Notes: generated by a model not told the origin, from the letters alone. Shown: positions 27,506-36,401, numbered from the stretch's first letter. The stretch: DNA of 64,000 bases from Rhodospirillaceae bacterium (GCA_014382375.1 JACNJU010000090.1:23020-87019), one strand, 5' to 3'. Translations and numbers: made by a program.

Positions 27506-29545
27506 ATGGCGACCAAATCAACCGCCACAGCGGAAAAAACCACCGGGCAGGAAGAAAGCACAGACGGTCCACTTCTGGATACGCTGGGCGCTGCCGTAAA
27601 GAAGATGCTGGCCAAGGGCAAGGAGCGCGGTTTCGTCACCTATGACGAGCTTAATACGGCGCTGCCCCCTGAACAGGTTTCCTCCGAGCAGATCGAAGAC
27701 ACCATGACCCAGCTTTCGGAAATGGGAATCAACGTCGTCGAAAGCGAAGACAGCGAGGAAGCGACCAAGGACGAGCCCGCCGAAGAAGATAAGGAAAAAG
27801 CCAGCGGCAATGTTGACGAGAGTGATCTTGGCCGCACCGATGATCCGGTGCGCATGTACCTGCGCGAAATGGGCTCGGTTGAACTGCTGTCGCGCGAAGG
27901 TGAAATCGCTATCGCCAAGCGCATCGAGGCCGGCCGTGAAATGATGATCGGCGGTATTTGTGAAAATCCCCTGACCATCCGTGCCATCGTCGAATGGCAT
28001 GACGCCCTGCTTGATGAAAAGATGTTGCTGCGTGATATCATCGACCTTGACGCCACCCACGGCGGTGGCCCGGGCCAACCGGTTAAAACCCCCGCTGCCA
28101 CAGAAAATGGCGAGAGTGCCGAAGTCGTCGAGGGAGCTTCGAAAAAAGAAGATGCCAAGGAGGCCAAGCCCGCCAACGACGACGAAGCCAAAGAGAAAGA
28201 CGGCGAGCAAGGTGACGCTGAAAAATCCGAAGATGAAAAGGCCGCCGACGCCGAAGATGAAGCCGATGAAGAGGTAAACCTGTCACTGGCCGCCCTCGAG
28301 GCAAAGCTGATGCCGGAAGTTATCGAAACCTTCGAAGTGATCGCCAAGACCTACAAAAAATTACATCGTCTGCAATTGCAGCGCATGGAAGCGTTTTCAA
28401 CCGGCGACACCATCAAGACGCCCCAGGAAAAGCGCTATGGCAAATTGCGCCATGAACTTGTTGTGCTGATGGACGGTGTTCACCTGAATAACGCCCGTAT
28501 CGAACAACTGGTTGAGCATCTTTACGGGCTCAATCGTCAGCTGCTCGGCTTTGAAGGCAAACTGCTGCGCATGGCGACCACATCGAAGGTCAAGCGCGAG
28601 GACTTCCTTGAGCACTATCATGGCCATGAACTGGATCCGCGCTGGCTCAAAAAGGTAGAAAAATTACCGGGCAAGGCATGGGAGCGTTTCGTCAATCGCT
28701 TCGGCGACGAGGTTAAGGAAATCCGCAAAGAGATTGGTGAAATTTCCAACGAGGCAGGGCTGCCCGTTGGCGAATTCCGCCGCATTGTCGCGGTCGTCCA
28801 GAAAGGCGAGCGCGAAGCGGCCAAGGCCAAAAAGGAAATGATCGAGGCCAATTTGCGGCTGGTCATTTCCATCGCCAAGAAATACACCAACCGCGGCTTG
28901 CAGTTCCTCGACCTTATTCAGGAAGGCAACATCGGCCTGATGAAGGCGGTTGATAAATTTGAATACCGCCGCGGTTACAAGTTCTCCACCTACGCGACCT
29001 GGTGGATCAGGCAGGCGATAACCCGTTCCATCGCCGATCAGGCCCGGACCATCCGCATTCCCGTCCACATGATCGAAACCATCAACAAACTGGTTCGCAC
29101 CTCGCGTCAGATGTTGCATGAAATCGGTCGCGAACCGACGCCCGAAGAACTGGCGATCAAGCTTTCCATGCCCCTTGAAAAAGTGCGCAAGGTGCTGAAG
29201 ATCGCCAAGGAACCGATCAGCCTTGAAACCCCGATTGGTGACGAGGAAGACTCACACCTTGGTGATTTCATCGAAGATAAAAATGCCGTCCAGCCGCTCG
29301 ATGCGGCCATTCAGGCCAACCTGCGCGAAACCACGACGCGGGTACTGGCAAGCCTCACCGCCCGTGAAGAACGGGTGCTGCGTATGCGCTTTGGCATCGG
29401 CATGAACACGGATCACACCTTGGAAGAAGTCGGACAGCAGTTCTCGGTTACTCGAGAACGAATACGTCAGATCGAAGCCAAGGCGTTGCGCAAACTGAAG
29501 CATCCCAGCCGGTCGCGCAAACTCAGAAGCTTCCTTGATTATTAA
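27506..29545 (+). CDS. rpoD: RNA polymerase primary sigma factor RpoD
   Basis: 679 aa. Region 1.1 (~25-90), region 1.2 ([30 protein letters not shown]), a large acidic non-conserved region (~195-265, rich in E/D/K), then regions 2.1-2.4 ([56 protein letters not shown]), 3 and 4.2 ([25 protein letters not shown]). Its strong terminator follows at 29569. Confidence 0.98.
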   Translation: MATKSTATAEKTTGQEESTDGPLLDTLGAAVKKMLAKGKERGFVTYDELNTALPPEQVSSEQIEDTMTQLSEMGINVVESEDSEEATKDEPAEEDKEKASGNVDESDLGRTDDPVRMYLREMGSVELLSREGEIAIAKRIEAGREMMIGGICENPLTIRAIVEWHDALLDEKMLLRDIIDLDATHGGGPGQPVKTPAATENGESAEVVEGASKKEDAKEAKPANDDEAKEKDGEQGDAEKSEDEKAADAEDEADEEVNLSLAALEAKLMPEVIETFEVIAKTYKKLHRLQLQRMEAFSTGDTIKTPQEKRYGKLRHELVVLMDGVHLNNARIEQLVEHLYGLNRQLLGFEGKLLRMATTSKVKREDFLEHYHGHELDPRWLKKVEKLPGKAWERFVNRFGDEVKEIRKEIGEISNEAGLPVGEFRRIVAVVQKGEREAAKAKKEMIEANLRLVISIAKKYTNRGLQFLDLIQEGNIGLMKAVDKFEYRRGYKFSTYATWWIRQAITRSIADQARTIRIPVHMIETINKLVRTSRQMLHEIGREPTPEELAIKLSMPLEKVRKVLKIAKEPISLETPIGDEEDSHLGDFIEDKNAVQPLDAAIQANLRETTTRVLASLTAREERVLRMRFGIGMNTDHTLEEVGQQFSVTRERIRQIEAKALRKLKHPSRSRKLRSFLDY

Positions 29546-29568
29546 AGGCGCGACTGAGAAGAACGTTT

Positions 29569-29601
29569 AAAAAGGCCGGGGTAAAAATTCCCGGCCTTTT
29601 T
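29569..29601 (+). terminator. Intrinsic terminator of rpoD
   Basis: GGCCGGG (29574-29580) pairs with CCCGGCC (29590-29596) across a 9-nt loop, flanked by A5 and T5. The flanking A/T tracts extend the stem and make it usable in both directions. Confidence 0.92.
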
Positions 29602-29641
29602 CATTTCATCCCCGCCGCATGTAGCAAGCGGGGAACACGGT

Positions 29642-29718
29642 GGGCCTGTAGCTCAGCTGGTTAGAGCCGGCCGCTCATAACGGTCTGGTCGCAGGTTCGA
29701 GTCCTGCCGGGCCCACCA
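29642..29718 (+). tRNA. tRNA with CAU anticodon, probably tRNA-Ile2
   Basis: 77 nt cloverleaf with CCA encoded: acceptor GGGCCTG/CGGGCCC, D arm GCTC/GAGC, anticodon stem GGCCG/CGGTC with loop CTCATAA (anticodon CAT at 29676-29678), T arm GCAGG/CCTGC. It lacks the CCC/GGG anticodon-stem pairs of initiator tRNA. Its body resembles alphaproteobacterial tRNA-Ile(CAU), whose C34 is modified to lysidine by TilS, more than elongator tRNA-Met, but I cannot exclude the latter. Its 3' end is the likely attachment site of the integrase element that follows. Confidence 0.93.
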
Positions 29719-29757
29719 CCCCATTTTTAAGTCACTGATTTATTTGACTTAATCGCC

Positions 29758-29793
29758 AAAAGTCCCAAACTTTATATGGAGTTTGGGACTTTT
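29758..29793. terminator. Bidirectional terminator between tRNA and integrase
   Basis: A perfect 14-bp inverted repeat, AAAAGTCCCAAACT and its complement, with an 8-nt loop and T-rich flanks on both sides. It would stop both tRNA read-through and integrase transcription. Confidence 0.88.
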
Positions 29794-29797
29794 TGTT

Positions 29798-30826
29798 CTA
29801 TTTTTGTCCATCAATACGCTCCCGAACCCGCTCTGCAAGTTGCTTCTGTTGGGCAGCTTTCGTGTATCGCTGGACCTCTGTAATGGTGTCATGTCCGGTG
29901 ATGGACATGATCTCATGGATCGTGCAACCAATGTCGGCTAGGTGTGACGCTGCGGCTTTTCTCACTCCGTGGGCTGAACATTGAGGTAGCCCAGCTTCAT
30001 CGCATCTATCACGGAACCAGTTTCCAAATCCGTTGCCCGTGAATGGCTTTCCATGCTCCGTCACCAAGTAGGTCAAATCGCCTGTCTTGCTGGCATCAAT
30101 GACACTTTGCAAATTGTCCAGAACTGGGATTTCGATGCGCTTGCCTGTTTTCTGCTGAATGACAGTCATCCAAGCGTCCTTGACGTGCTGCCTCCCCATT
30201 TTAACGATGTCTGAACGCCTCTGACCGGTGTACAGGAGAATGGCAAATGCCAGCCGTGCTTTTGTGCCGATGGGGTGCGTGGATTCGAACTGCGCTATTT
30301 CTTCAAGTGTCCAAGCATGGAATCCATCTTTGTTCTTTGTCTTTAATCTTTCGACTGCGATAACGGGATTGATATCGAGAAGATCATAGTTCACCGCGTA
30401 CTTGAAGACCTGCCGCAACCCCTTGAGGAGGTTGTTGGCTGAACCTGGGCGATCCATCATGGCATCGCGGAACTTCCGAATGTGGCGTGGGCGAAGTTGC
30501 GTGTATCGTTTATCACCATGCTCCTCGCAGAAATTATCCAGAATCCCTCGGCGGGTTTTTCTGTATCCATCGCCAATTTCTTTGAATGCGGAGGATTGGT
30601 AATACTGCTCGACGAGCCAGCGCATGGAATCTGGTTGGGCACGTTTGAAACTTGGTTTAACCTTCGTGACGCCATTCAGGGCGTTGTTATAGTCCTCCCA
30701 GAACTCAGGTGATCCCGATGGCCCTCGAAGAGGAATGCGTTTCCCCTGACCTTTCCGGAAATAGAACCGTTCCTTGCCGTAGCGGTCCTTCCAGTGATCA
30801 ACGTGATTAATCTTCACTTTCATCAT
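29798..30826 (-). CDS. Phage-type tyrosine integrase
   Basis: ~342 aa site-specific recombinase. N-terminal arm and core-binding domains, then catalytic residues: Arg in LLYTGQRRSDIVKM, a beta-region Lys near VIQQKTGKRIEIP, HGVRKAAASH, the second His in SITGHDTI and the Tyr in VQRYTKAA. It points toward the 3' end of the tRNA 80 bp away, typical for islands integrated in tRNA genes. The start MMKVKINHVDHW at 30826 overlaps the HTH gene by 20 bp; a longer frame to 30886 is unlikely. AT content rises from here on. Confidence 0.92.
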   Translation of the reverse strand: MMKVKINHVDHWKDRYGKERFYFRKGQGKRIPLRGPSGSPEFWEDYNNALNGVTKVKPSFKRAQPDSMRWLVEQYYQSSAFKEIGDGYRKTRRGILDNFCEEHGDKRYTQLRPRHIRKFRDAMMDRPGSANNLLKGLRQVFKYAVNYDLLDINPVIAVERLKTKNKDGFHAWTLEEIAQFESTHPIGTKARLAFAILLYTGQRRSDIVKMGRQHVKDAWMTVIQQKTGKRIEIPVLDNLQSVIDASKTGDLTYLVTEHGKPFTGNGFGNWFRDRCDEAGLPQCSAHGVRKAAASHLADIGCTIHEIMSITGHDTITEVQRYTKAAQQKQLAERVRERIDGQK

Positions 30827-31136
30827 CGTCCCAATCATTCTTGTCGTGGTTGGTTTGGGGACGTGGTAGGTCAGCGAAGAACTCATCCAGTTCCTCTCTA
30901 TCCCAGACTTTCTTTTTGCCGATCAATCGGGGGGATGGCATATCGCCATTTTTGACCATGCCGTCGAACATGCGCGGGGAACACCCTATGTAGAATGCTG
31001 CATCCGTTCGGGGCAGACCGCGTGGGGCGAGGAGCCTTGCGGTTCGTAGCTGGATTACATTGTCTTGTGCTGGAGAGGACTGGTCGGAGATGTGGTCGGA
31101 AGTGACGATGGCAATATTGGAATTGCCTATGCGCAT
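30807..31136 (-). CDS. AlpA/MerR-like HTH protein, possible excisionase
   Basis: 109 aa. The C-terminal half has an excisionase-type winged HTH: LPRTDAAFYIGCSPRMFDGMVKNGDMPSPRLIGKKKVWDREELDEFF. Such small HTH proteins next to integrases act as recombination directionality factors or regulators. The start has CGAGGTC upstream. It overlaps the integrase start, so the two are co-translated. N-terminal ~40 residues show no known motif. Confidence 0.75.
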   Translation of the reverse strand: MRIGNSNIAIVTSDHISDQSSPAQDNVIQLRTARLLAPRGLPRTDAAFYIGCSPRMFDGMVKNGDMPSPRLIGKKKVWDREELDEFFADLPRPQTNHDKNDWDDDESED

Positions 31137-31432
31137 GTATCTGACCTCGAGTGTTTGTTACACTGTATTGCGTACTCTTTCTGCGATGGCGTTATGTTTG
31201 GGACAATACCTCGACGTCGATAATCGTCAAAGGTTTCGAGGGTGATACCCCAGTGCGATGCCTGTTGCCATGTTGAACGATGATGGCTTTGCAGCGGCAA
31301 AGGGTCGATATATTTGGTGGGGATGGTGGGGGCGGAGCAGTGGTCTCGTAATGTACGGGCGGAAACTATCCTACCGCCGTTGTTCATTGTTAAAAAATAG
31401 CACTGCCATGCACTCCCAATTAAGTGTTTCAT
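31127..31432 (-). CDS. Small hypothetical ORF upstream of the HTH gene
   Basis: 101 aa if started at 31432; an internal ATG at 31387 gives 86 aa. No recognised domain; a short LETFDDYRRRGIVPNITPSQKEY could be part of an HTH-like fold. Its stop overlaps the start of the HTH gene by 10 bp, which favours a real coupled gene, but no good ribosome site is seen. Doubtful. Confidence 0.35.
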   Translation of the reverse strand: MKHLIGSAWQCYFLTMNNGGRIVSARTLRDHCSAPTIPTKYIDPLPLQSHHRSTWQQASHWGITLETFDDYRRRGIVPNITPSQKEYAIQCNKHSRSDTCA

Positions 31433-31519
31433 TATTTAACCATAGTATACTAAAAAGTGTAAAAAGTCAAGTTTTACATATGAATAATATACAGGCGGTT
31501 TTTCCAGAATAAGGTAATA

Positions 31520-32275
31520 TTAGATATCAAATTTTATTTCTTTGTCTCGATCCTTAAGGTGAACAAACTCACGGAATTCTTCTTCCTTAATTACCCCTCT
31601 TATTTTTCTTACAGTTTCATCGGTCCACCGTTTGCCGTCTACGGTTAGGTAAGCTTCGCGATCCAATGCCCAAGCAATACGTTTGTTCGTGAGCTTAGGA
31701 GTTTCCTCCAAAATCTTCTCGATAACCCTATAGATAGGCTCAACCCCATGATAAAGGTGCTCGAAACCTTTTAGGCGACGGCGACCTATTTTGAATTTGG
31801 TTTTCCACTTCTCAATTGGGGAGGGTTTTTCTTTCTTTTTCTTTATGATTTTTTTTATGGGGCGACGTCGTGATTCAAATTTTTCCAATCTTGCCTGACG
31901 TTCAATTGCCTCCATGATTTTTCTATCAGGAGGAATTGCCACAAACTTCCAGTCCCTTATTTTCTTAAGTCTTTCGGCTTGTTCGAGGAAACTATTCAGC
32001 ACTACGTTTGGTCTCCAGTTTCCAATATCTACGTACAAAAATGTTGCCTTATGTTTGTTGCAAAGTTCGGCTAGCTCCATCAGTACTTTGAATCCGGTTT
32101 TGCGACCTAATGAGAATTTTTGTTGCTCACCACCGTATTTAATAACTTCGTATTCATTCTCTTCTGCGTACTCCGCAATTCGATTGCGCTGCAACCTTGC
32201 ATCAGGGGCCCATTTCCCTTTCCAGAGTCTGCCACGCATATAGCCTACGGCCTTGCCACTTCCACGCTCTGCCAT
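31520..32275 (-). CDS. Serine recombinase-like protein lacking catalytic Ser
   Basis: 251 aa. The N-terminal ~140 residues match a resolvase fold: GYMRGRLW at the place of the usual YxRVS, then RLQRNRIAEYAEENEYEVI, and a second half with LYVDIGNWRPN. The catalytic Ser position is Gly. The C-terminal part NKRIAWALDREAYLTVDGKRWTDETVRKI looks like the recombinase domain of large serine recombinases. In between is a very basic linker (KKIIKKKKEK). Start at 32275 has GAGAGG upstream. It may bind DNA without cutting it. AT-rich. Confidence 0.6.
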   Translation of the reverse strand: MAERGSGKAVGYMRGRLWKGKWAPDARLQRNRIAEYAEENEYEVIKYGGEQQKFSLGRKTGFKVLMELAELCNKHKATFLYVDIGNWRPNVVLNSFLEQAERLKKIRDWKFVAIPPDRKIMEAIERQARLEKFESRRRPIKKIIKKKKEKPSPIEKWKTKFKIGRRRLKGFEHLYHGVEPIYRVIEKILEETPKLTNKRIAWALDREAYLTVDGKRWTDETVRKIRGVIKEEEFREFVHLKDRDKEIKFDI

Positions 32276-32521
32276 CGTTCCTCTCTTTAAAAAAACAGAC
32301 AAATAAAAAGATTTATCCGATTTATTATCAATAATGTCAATATTTTGCAAAATGAGATAGTAAAAATAAGCCGGATTAAACTGGTATTTTGTTGGTGTAA
32401 AACTGGCAGATTAAAAGGGCTGTAGGCAGTACTAAGTAGTTTCGAAAAACCGCATTATCGAAGTTGGGTACCTTTCTGGCGTCACGAGCAATCAAGCTCA
32501 CCATTTGAAAGGAACCTCAAA

Positions 32522-33283
32522 ATGTCAAAATCTACCCTCACTAATACCCCCGTTGCAGCCAACGATTCCAACATTGCAGCAACAAAGCCTTCCACCCTAC
32601 TTGCCCAGTACCGGGCAGCTAAAGATGCCATCACCAACCTTAGCAGCATCGTTGGCAACTTGCTGAATGGGCAGGGTGGTGCCGGGCGCAGGGCACATCT
32701 TGCGGCTTACACTTTTGTTTCCGCTTGTATGGATAATCCAGCCGAAGCAGCCAAGTTGCCCGGCTGGGATGATGCGGCGGTGCAAGCTGGTACAAATCCC
32801 TGCTATCAACCGATTAAGATGCTGGCGGCAGATATGAACCCCGCAGTTCAATCTAAAATCAGCATGATGGCAAAAGTGTACCAACATGCCCATAAAGCCA
32901 ATATTGCCCCAGAACACTTTCTTGAACATCTGAAACGCAATCATGGGCTACGCCGCTGGTACGATGGCATCAATCTTGCCGAAAAGGCTGCGAATGGGAA
33001 CACGCCAAAAGCTGGCACTAAAAAATCATCTACCGGCAGCACGGCACCTGCCAAGCCTAAAGTCCCACCACCGGCACCCATCGATATTGTGCAACGGGTG
33101 GCTGATACCACCCAGATTGCCTACGCCATCATCGATAAAGAATTGTTGATCTGCGATAGCGATGCCAAAGGTGATCTGGAATCTAACCCAGCATTTCTTG
33201 GAATTGTGCAGGTGGCAAACGATGATTGCATCACTTTCCTGAACGATAACGATCCACGCTTTGCCATGAAAGGAGCAGCATAA
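32522..33283 (+). CDS. Hypothetical protein, operon with adenine methylase
   Basis: 253 aa, no recognised family. Low-complexity N-terminus (S/T/A/N rich), a helical centre (LLAQYRAAKDAITNLSSIVGNLLNGQGG, SKISMMAKVYQHAHKANIAPEHFLEHLKRN), a Pro/Ala/Lys-rich linker (~165-185) and a C-terminal ~65-residue domain. No signal peptide. Good ribosome site AAAGGAACC. It overlaps the methylase by TAATG, so the two are made together. The leader of ~245 bp upstream holds a small hairpin (GAGC-AATCAA-GCTC at ~32488) but nothing else clear. Confidence 0.6.
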   Translation: MSKSTLTNTPVAANDSNIAATKPSTLLAQYRAAKDAITNLSSIVGNLLNGQGGAGRRAHLAAYTFVSACMDNPAEAAKLPGWDDAAVQAGTNPCYQPIKMLAADMNPAVQSKISMMAKVYQHAHKANIAPEHFLEHLKRNHGLRRWYDGINLAEKAANGNTPKAGTKKSSTGSTAPAKPKVPPPAPIDIVQRVADTTQIAYAIIDKELLICDSDAKGDLESNPAFLGIVQVANDDCITFLNDNDPRFAMKGAA

Positions 33284-34206
33284 TGTATACGCCAGTACCA
33301 ACTATCAAATCTGATTCATTAGCGATTGCGATGAATCCTGAACTTGGCTTCCAGCACGTAAGCCCCCTTCAATATATGGGCGGCAAGGCAAGGCATATTA
33401 GATACTTATCTACACTAATGCCTGCCAACATTGATTACCTGTTCGATGCCTTTATGGGCGGGTTAAGCACAACCATTTTTCTAATTAAAACGGGGCGGGT
33501 TAAGCCGGAACATTGTTATGCGGGCGATGTTTCAACCCACCTGCTAAATTTCTACAACGTGCTTAAAACGCAATATGAACCCCTAACCTTGAAATTGGCT
33601 AGTGATAGCATTTTCCATTCAAATGGTTCCCGTCACCTGTTCAACAAGGCAATCGATGTATTACGTGGATCAGATGATGAATTTGAACTTGCACGCGCAT
33701 TTTACATATTTAATAAAATTCGCATGCCCCATGTTTGGGATTTTGAATACACGGCATTTTCGCCATCAAAGGTCGGGCCGAATGCCGGAATTACAATTCC
33801 GCAAATTTTAAGATTGCCATTGTTTGCTGCTCTGGTTCAGCGGGTTGCGTTCAGTGAATGGGATTACACCGATGCCCTAAATCAGGCGGCGGCAATTGGC
33901 AAGAATGCTTTTGTATTCCTGGACCCACCATATGAACTGGTTGGCGATGAACTTTATGGAGTTGAATTTGATTTTGATGAATTTGCGGAACAGTGCCACG
34001 CGGTGGCTGGAAAATGCACTTTCATGATTACCATCAATGATAGCCCTGAAAACCGCATGCGGTTTAGTGGCTATAATGTCATCGCCCGCAGGCAGCATTA
34101 TTCAGGTTCGCACAAGGCAAATGGTGATGAACTTGTAATATGTAACTACGAACTTAGCCACCAAGCCCATTACTTGAATCGGTTGGGGTATCAGGTTGCG
34201 GCATAA
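33283..34206 (+). CDS. D12-class N6-adenine DNA methyltransferase
   Basis: 307 aa. Motif I-like PLQYMGGKARHIRYLSTL and YLFDAFMGGLSTTIF, catalytic DPPY in FVFLDPPYEL, and the C-terminal NGDELVICNYEL block are as in Dam/D12 methylases. No restriction nuclease gene is next to it, so it is likely an orphan, phage/plasmid-type methylase that protects the element or regulates it. Recognition sequence unknown. Followed by a strong terminator. Confidence 0.85.
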   Translation: MYTPVPTIKSDSLAIAMNPELGFQHVSPLQYMGGKARHIRYLSTLMPANIDYLFDAFMGGLSTTIFLIKTGRVKPEHCYAGDVSTHLLNFYNVLKTQYEPLTLKLASDSIFHSNGSRHLFNKAIDVLRGSDDEFELARAFYIFNKIRMPHVWDFEYTAFSPSKVGPNAGITIPQILRLPLFAALVQRVAFSEWDYTDALNQAAAIGKNAFVFLDPPYELVGDELYGVEFDFDEFAEQCHAVAGKCTFMITINDSPENRMRFSGYNVIARRQHYSGSHKANGDELVICNYELSHQAHYLNRLGYQVAA

Positions 34207-34222
34207 TCGGTGGTTCGCCGAC

Positions 34223-34250
34223 AGAAAGGGGGCAGCGTTGCCCCCTTTCT
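34223..34250 (+). terminator. Intrinsic terminator after the methylase
   Basis: Perfect 12-bp stem AGAAAGGGGGCA / TGCCCCCTTTCT with a GCGT loop, followed by TTCTATTTTT. It also serves the convergent gene at 34280-34711. Confidence 0.9.
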
Positions 34251-34279
34251 TTCTATTTTTGTCTCTGCCAATCTCCACA

Positions 34280-34711
34280 TTAATCATCGCATTCGCAACA
34301 ATGTTCGATTTGCCCACATGTTGAGCACTTGGCGCAAATACATTCCTCTTTGTCGCAGTACACACACTGGCTGGATGTCACTATCCTTAAGTTGCTGGGG
34401 ACTGGTTTTGCCGCGACGTAGTACCCTACCCGATTTACAAAGCCCCTCGTGCCAGAAGACCAATATTGGTGGTCGTCGGCTTCATGAACTGTCCATATTC
34501 GGGAGTCATGTATTTTAGGATGGGAGGATCGCGCCTTCTCCAAGGAATCAAAGAATTGGCTCGTGTCGACCTCATAGGTTTTCCACGCATCGTCCTGAAG
34601 CATGTATTTTTCTTTGAGGTTATGGGGGGCTTTCCTGTCGGCTGCCCACTCAAAAATAGGGGCAAATGGGTCGTCTGTTTCGTCGTTGGTATTTACTTGT
34701 TGTTTATTCAT
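34280..34711 (-). CDS. Hypothetical protein with C-terminal Cys cluster
   Basis: 143 aa, unknown family. The last ~30 residues hold eight Cys and one His (CVYCDKEECICAKCSTCGQIEHCCECDD), a likely zinc-binding tail. The rest is acidic and soluble, without membrane segments. Start has GAGGAG a few bases upstream. It is divergent from the promoter at 34813 and convergent with the methylase. AT-rich like its neighbours. Confidence 0.6.
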   Translation of the reverse strand: MNKQQVNTNDETDDPFAPIFEWAADRKAPHNLKEKYMLQDDAWKTYEVDTSQFFDSLEKARSSHPKIHDSRIWTVHEADDHQYWSSGTRGFVNRVGYYVAAKPVPSNLRIVTSSQCVYCDKEECICAKCSTCGQIEHCCECDD

Positions 34712-34812
34712 CTAATCTCCTCACTGTTTATGATTATGTGCCTATACTACCACACATGGAGTAAAAAAGCAATTTAATTTATAGCTTTACTCTATTTTCT
34801 TCAATAATAATA

Positions 34813-34841
34813 TTGACTTTTTGTCATTTTTACTTTATACT
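34813..34841 (+). promoter_or_regulatory. Consensus sigma-70 promoter
   Basis: TTGACT (34813-34818), 17-bp spacer, TATACT (34836-34841). It drives the leader and the genes at 35001-36394. It is the clearest housekeeping-type promoter in the accessory region. Confidence 0.8.
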
Positions 34842-34952
34842 ACTTGTATCATTAATAGAGGAGACGAAGAATAAATGGGCGCACGACGAACGAGGATAAA
34901 AACCGAATACATTTGCTTGTCCGAACTACGCCCAGTTCATTCAAGTCTCCCC

Positions 34953-34978
34953 GCCCAGCATCAATCCAGATGCTGGGC
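34953..34978 (+). terminator. Leader terminator/attenuator before the 70-aa gene
   Basis: GCCCAGCATC, 6-nt loop, GATGCTGGGC, followed by ATTTTTTATGG. It lies between the promoter at 34813 and the gene at 35001, so most transcripts may stop here. An ATG with an upstream GAGGAG at 34875 opens a leader frame that reads through the hairpin in frame with the gene. Confidence 0.75.
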
Positions 34979-35000
34979 ATTTTTTATGGAGATTTATAAA

Positions 35001-35213
35001 ATGACGAGAGACTTAGAAATAACCGGGCATAAACGTGGATATCATCATCGTAACGATTCACTAGAAGTTACTGCTCATTACGATTGCATTGATTCAGCCG
35101 AACGCTGGTGTCAGGAGAACGTTGGATATGGCTGGGCGAATAGAGAATATTGGTTTTCATTCGATCACCCACAGGATGCGCAGGCATTCAGAGAACTGTG
35201 GGGTGATGAATGA
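35001..35213 (+). CDS. Small hypothetical protein
   Basis: 70 aa (MTRDLEITGHKRGYHHRND...), unknown. Start chosen at the ATG at 35001, which has GGAGAT nine bases upstream and lies after the terminator hairpin. A longer 112-aa frame begins at 34875 but its first 42 residues cover the hairpin. It overlaps the next gene by 4 bp (ATGA), so the two are coupled. Confidence 0.55.
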   Translation: MTRDLEITGHKRGYHHRNDSLEVTAHYDCIDSAERWCQENVGYGWANREYWFSFDHPQDAQAFRELWGDE

Positions 35214-36394
35214 CAGACTTTCATACCCTGCTGGAGAGCATTACCGATCAGGATATGGAAAACCCTGTCATCGCGGACCTGGTTAGCCAGATGTACGATC
35301 CGTCAGAGTATTCTGACGTGGTCGAATTGGCAGCAGCAGAACAGGTCAATGACTGCCTGATGGCAATGGTGGAGGAGGAGAAGGCAAAGCAATTCTCCTC
35401 CAACTGCCAACCACCTGATTCCGGTCACATGTCAGGCATCGATACCGGTGCCGATTTGCCCGAATCCCCAGACTGCGACTTATTTAATAGTGTTTCTAAT
35501 ATAGTAATACAGAAAGATAAAAAAGTCGCAGTCTGCGACTTTACTCCTGCTGACGCAGGGCAAAAAGGCAGGGGTCAACTGGACAGTAAAGAAGTCGCAC
35601 TTTCGTGCGAAATGCTAGTCCAAGGCAATGAGACCCGGGACAGTAAAGAAGTCGCAGGTGCGGGGAATGGCAATCCAAACGGGGAGAGTAAACAAGTCGC
35701 ATCTTCCCACAAAGTCCCCGTGGCATCGATCCGTGCCATCTTTGGCGACGTCGTGTGGATGCAGGTTCAGCTATGGGACAACAGCGATAAATCCAATTGC
35801 GTCAAATACTACAGCAAGTACGACATCAAGAAATGCCGATCACCCGGCAAGTTCCAGAAAAACACCCTGTACCTGAACTTCACCACCCGCCGCTCATATA
35901 CGAAGAATTATAAAAAACTCCTCACAGAACGGCAGGAAAGGGATAAACCCGTCGCGCAGTTCTATGACAAGTGGCGGCGACGTCACATCGAAGAGGAGAA
36001 GGTGACGACTGCCACACGGCCCCCGCTCATCGGCATTGCTATGAGCAATCCCAAGAAACTCTCATCCATCGAACATATGAATGGAAAGTCCCAACTCAGG
36101 GTGACCACAAAAAACGGCAAGGAGGTCAGAAACGATTACTGGCCCGGCTACGTCGGTATCCTGTTCTGGGATGAATGCGACACCCCGCACATCTGGCTTG
36201 GCATCCATGGTCGTGGAGAAATGATATTCCCTCTGATTGATGGGAAGCACACGGCTGACTGGGAACCAAAAACCGACGTGCAACGACGATATGATCGCCA
36301 CCCGTGCGACTTCATAGGTTACTGGCATCAGGATAAAGCTAAGGATGAATTGTTGCTGGAGAAGGTACGTCAGCTACAGGAACGAAAGAAATGA
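35210..36394 (+). CDS. Hypothetical protein with internal repeats, possible replication or DNA-binding role
   Basis: 394 aa, no recognised family. Residues ~100-165 hold repeated hexapeptides DSKEVA, DSKEVA, ESKQVA encoded by an 18-bp repeated DNA unit. The C-terminal ~230 residues look globular and basic (KYYSKYDIKKCRSPGKFQKNTLY, RRSYTKNYKKLL, VQRRYDRHPCDFIGYW). No Walker motif. Iteron-like repeats inside a gene are seen in some replication initiators, so a Rep-like role is possible but unproven. Coupled to the 70-aa gene upstream. Confidence 0.5.
   Translation: MTDFHTLLESITDQDMENPVIADLVSQMYDPSEYSDVVELAAAEQVNDCLMAMVEEEKAKQFSSNCQPPDSGHMSGIDTGADLPESPDCDLFNSVSNIVIQKDKKVAVCDFTPADAGQKGRGQLDSKEVALSCEMLVQGNETRDSKEVAGAGNGNPNGESKQVASSHKVPVASIRAIFGDVVWMQVQLWDNSDKSNCVKYYSKYDIKKCRSPGKFQKNTLYLNFTTRRSYTKNYKKLLTERQERDKPVAQFYDKWRRRHIEEEKVTTATRPPLIGIAMSNPKKLSSIEHMNGKSQLRVTTKNGKEVRNDYWPGYVGILFWDECDTPHIWLGIHGRGEMIFPLIDGKHTADWEPKTDVQRRYDRHPCDFIGYWHQDKAKDELLLEKVRQLQERKK
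35513..35701. repeat. Iteron-like 18-bp repeats with AAGTCGCA core
   Basis: Units at 35582-35599 and 35639-35656 are identical (GACAGTAAAGAAGTCGCA). The units at 35684-35701 (GAGAGTAAACAAGTCGCA) and 35513-35530 are close variants. The core AAGTCGCA also appears inverted at 35472-35479, and 35523-35541 is a palindrome AAGTCGCAG-T-CTGCGACTT. Spacing between units is 69, 57 and 45 bp. Confidence 0.7.
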
Positions 36395-36401
36395 ATTGCC
36401 G

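Noticed and set aside
29642..29718. Initiator tRNA-fMet
   Set aside because: The acceptor end G1-C72 is paired and the three G-C pairs of the initiator anticodon stem are missing.
35472..35701. Possible CRISPR array
   Set aside because: The repeats are only 18 bp, spaced unevenly (45-69 bp), and lie in a coding frame without cas genes.
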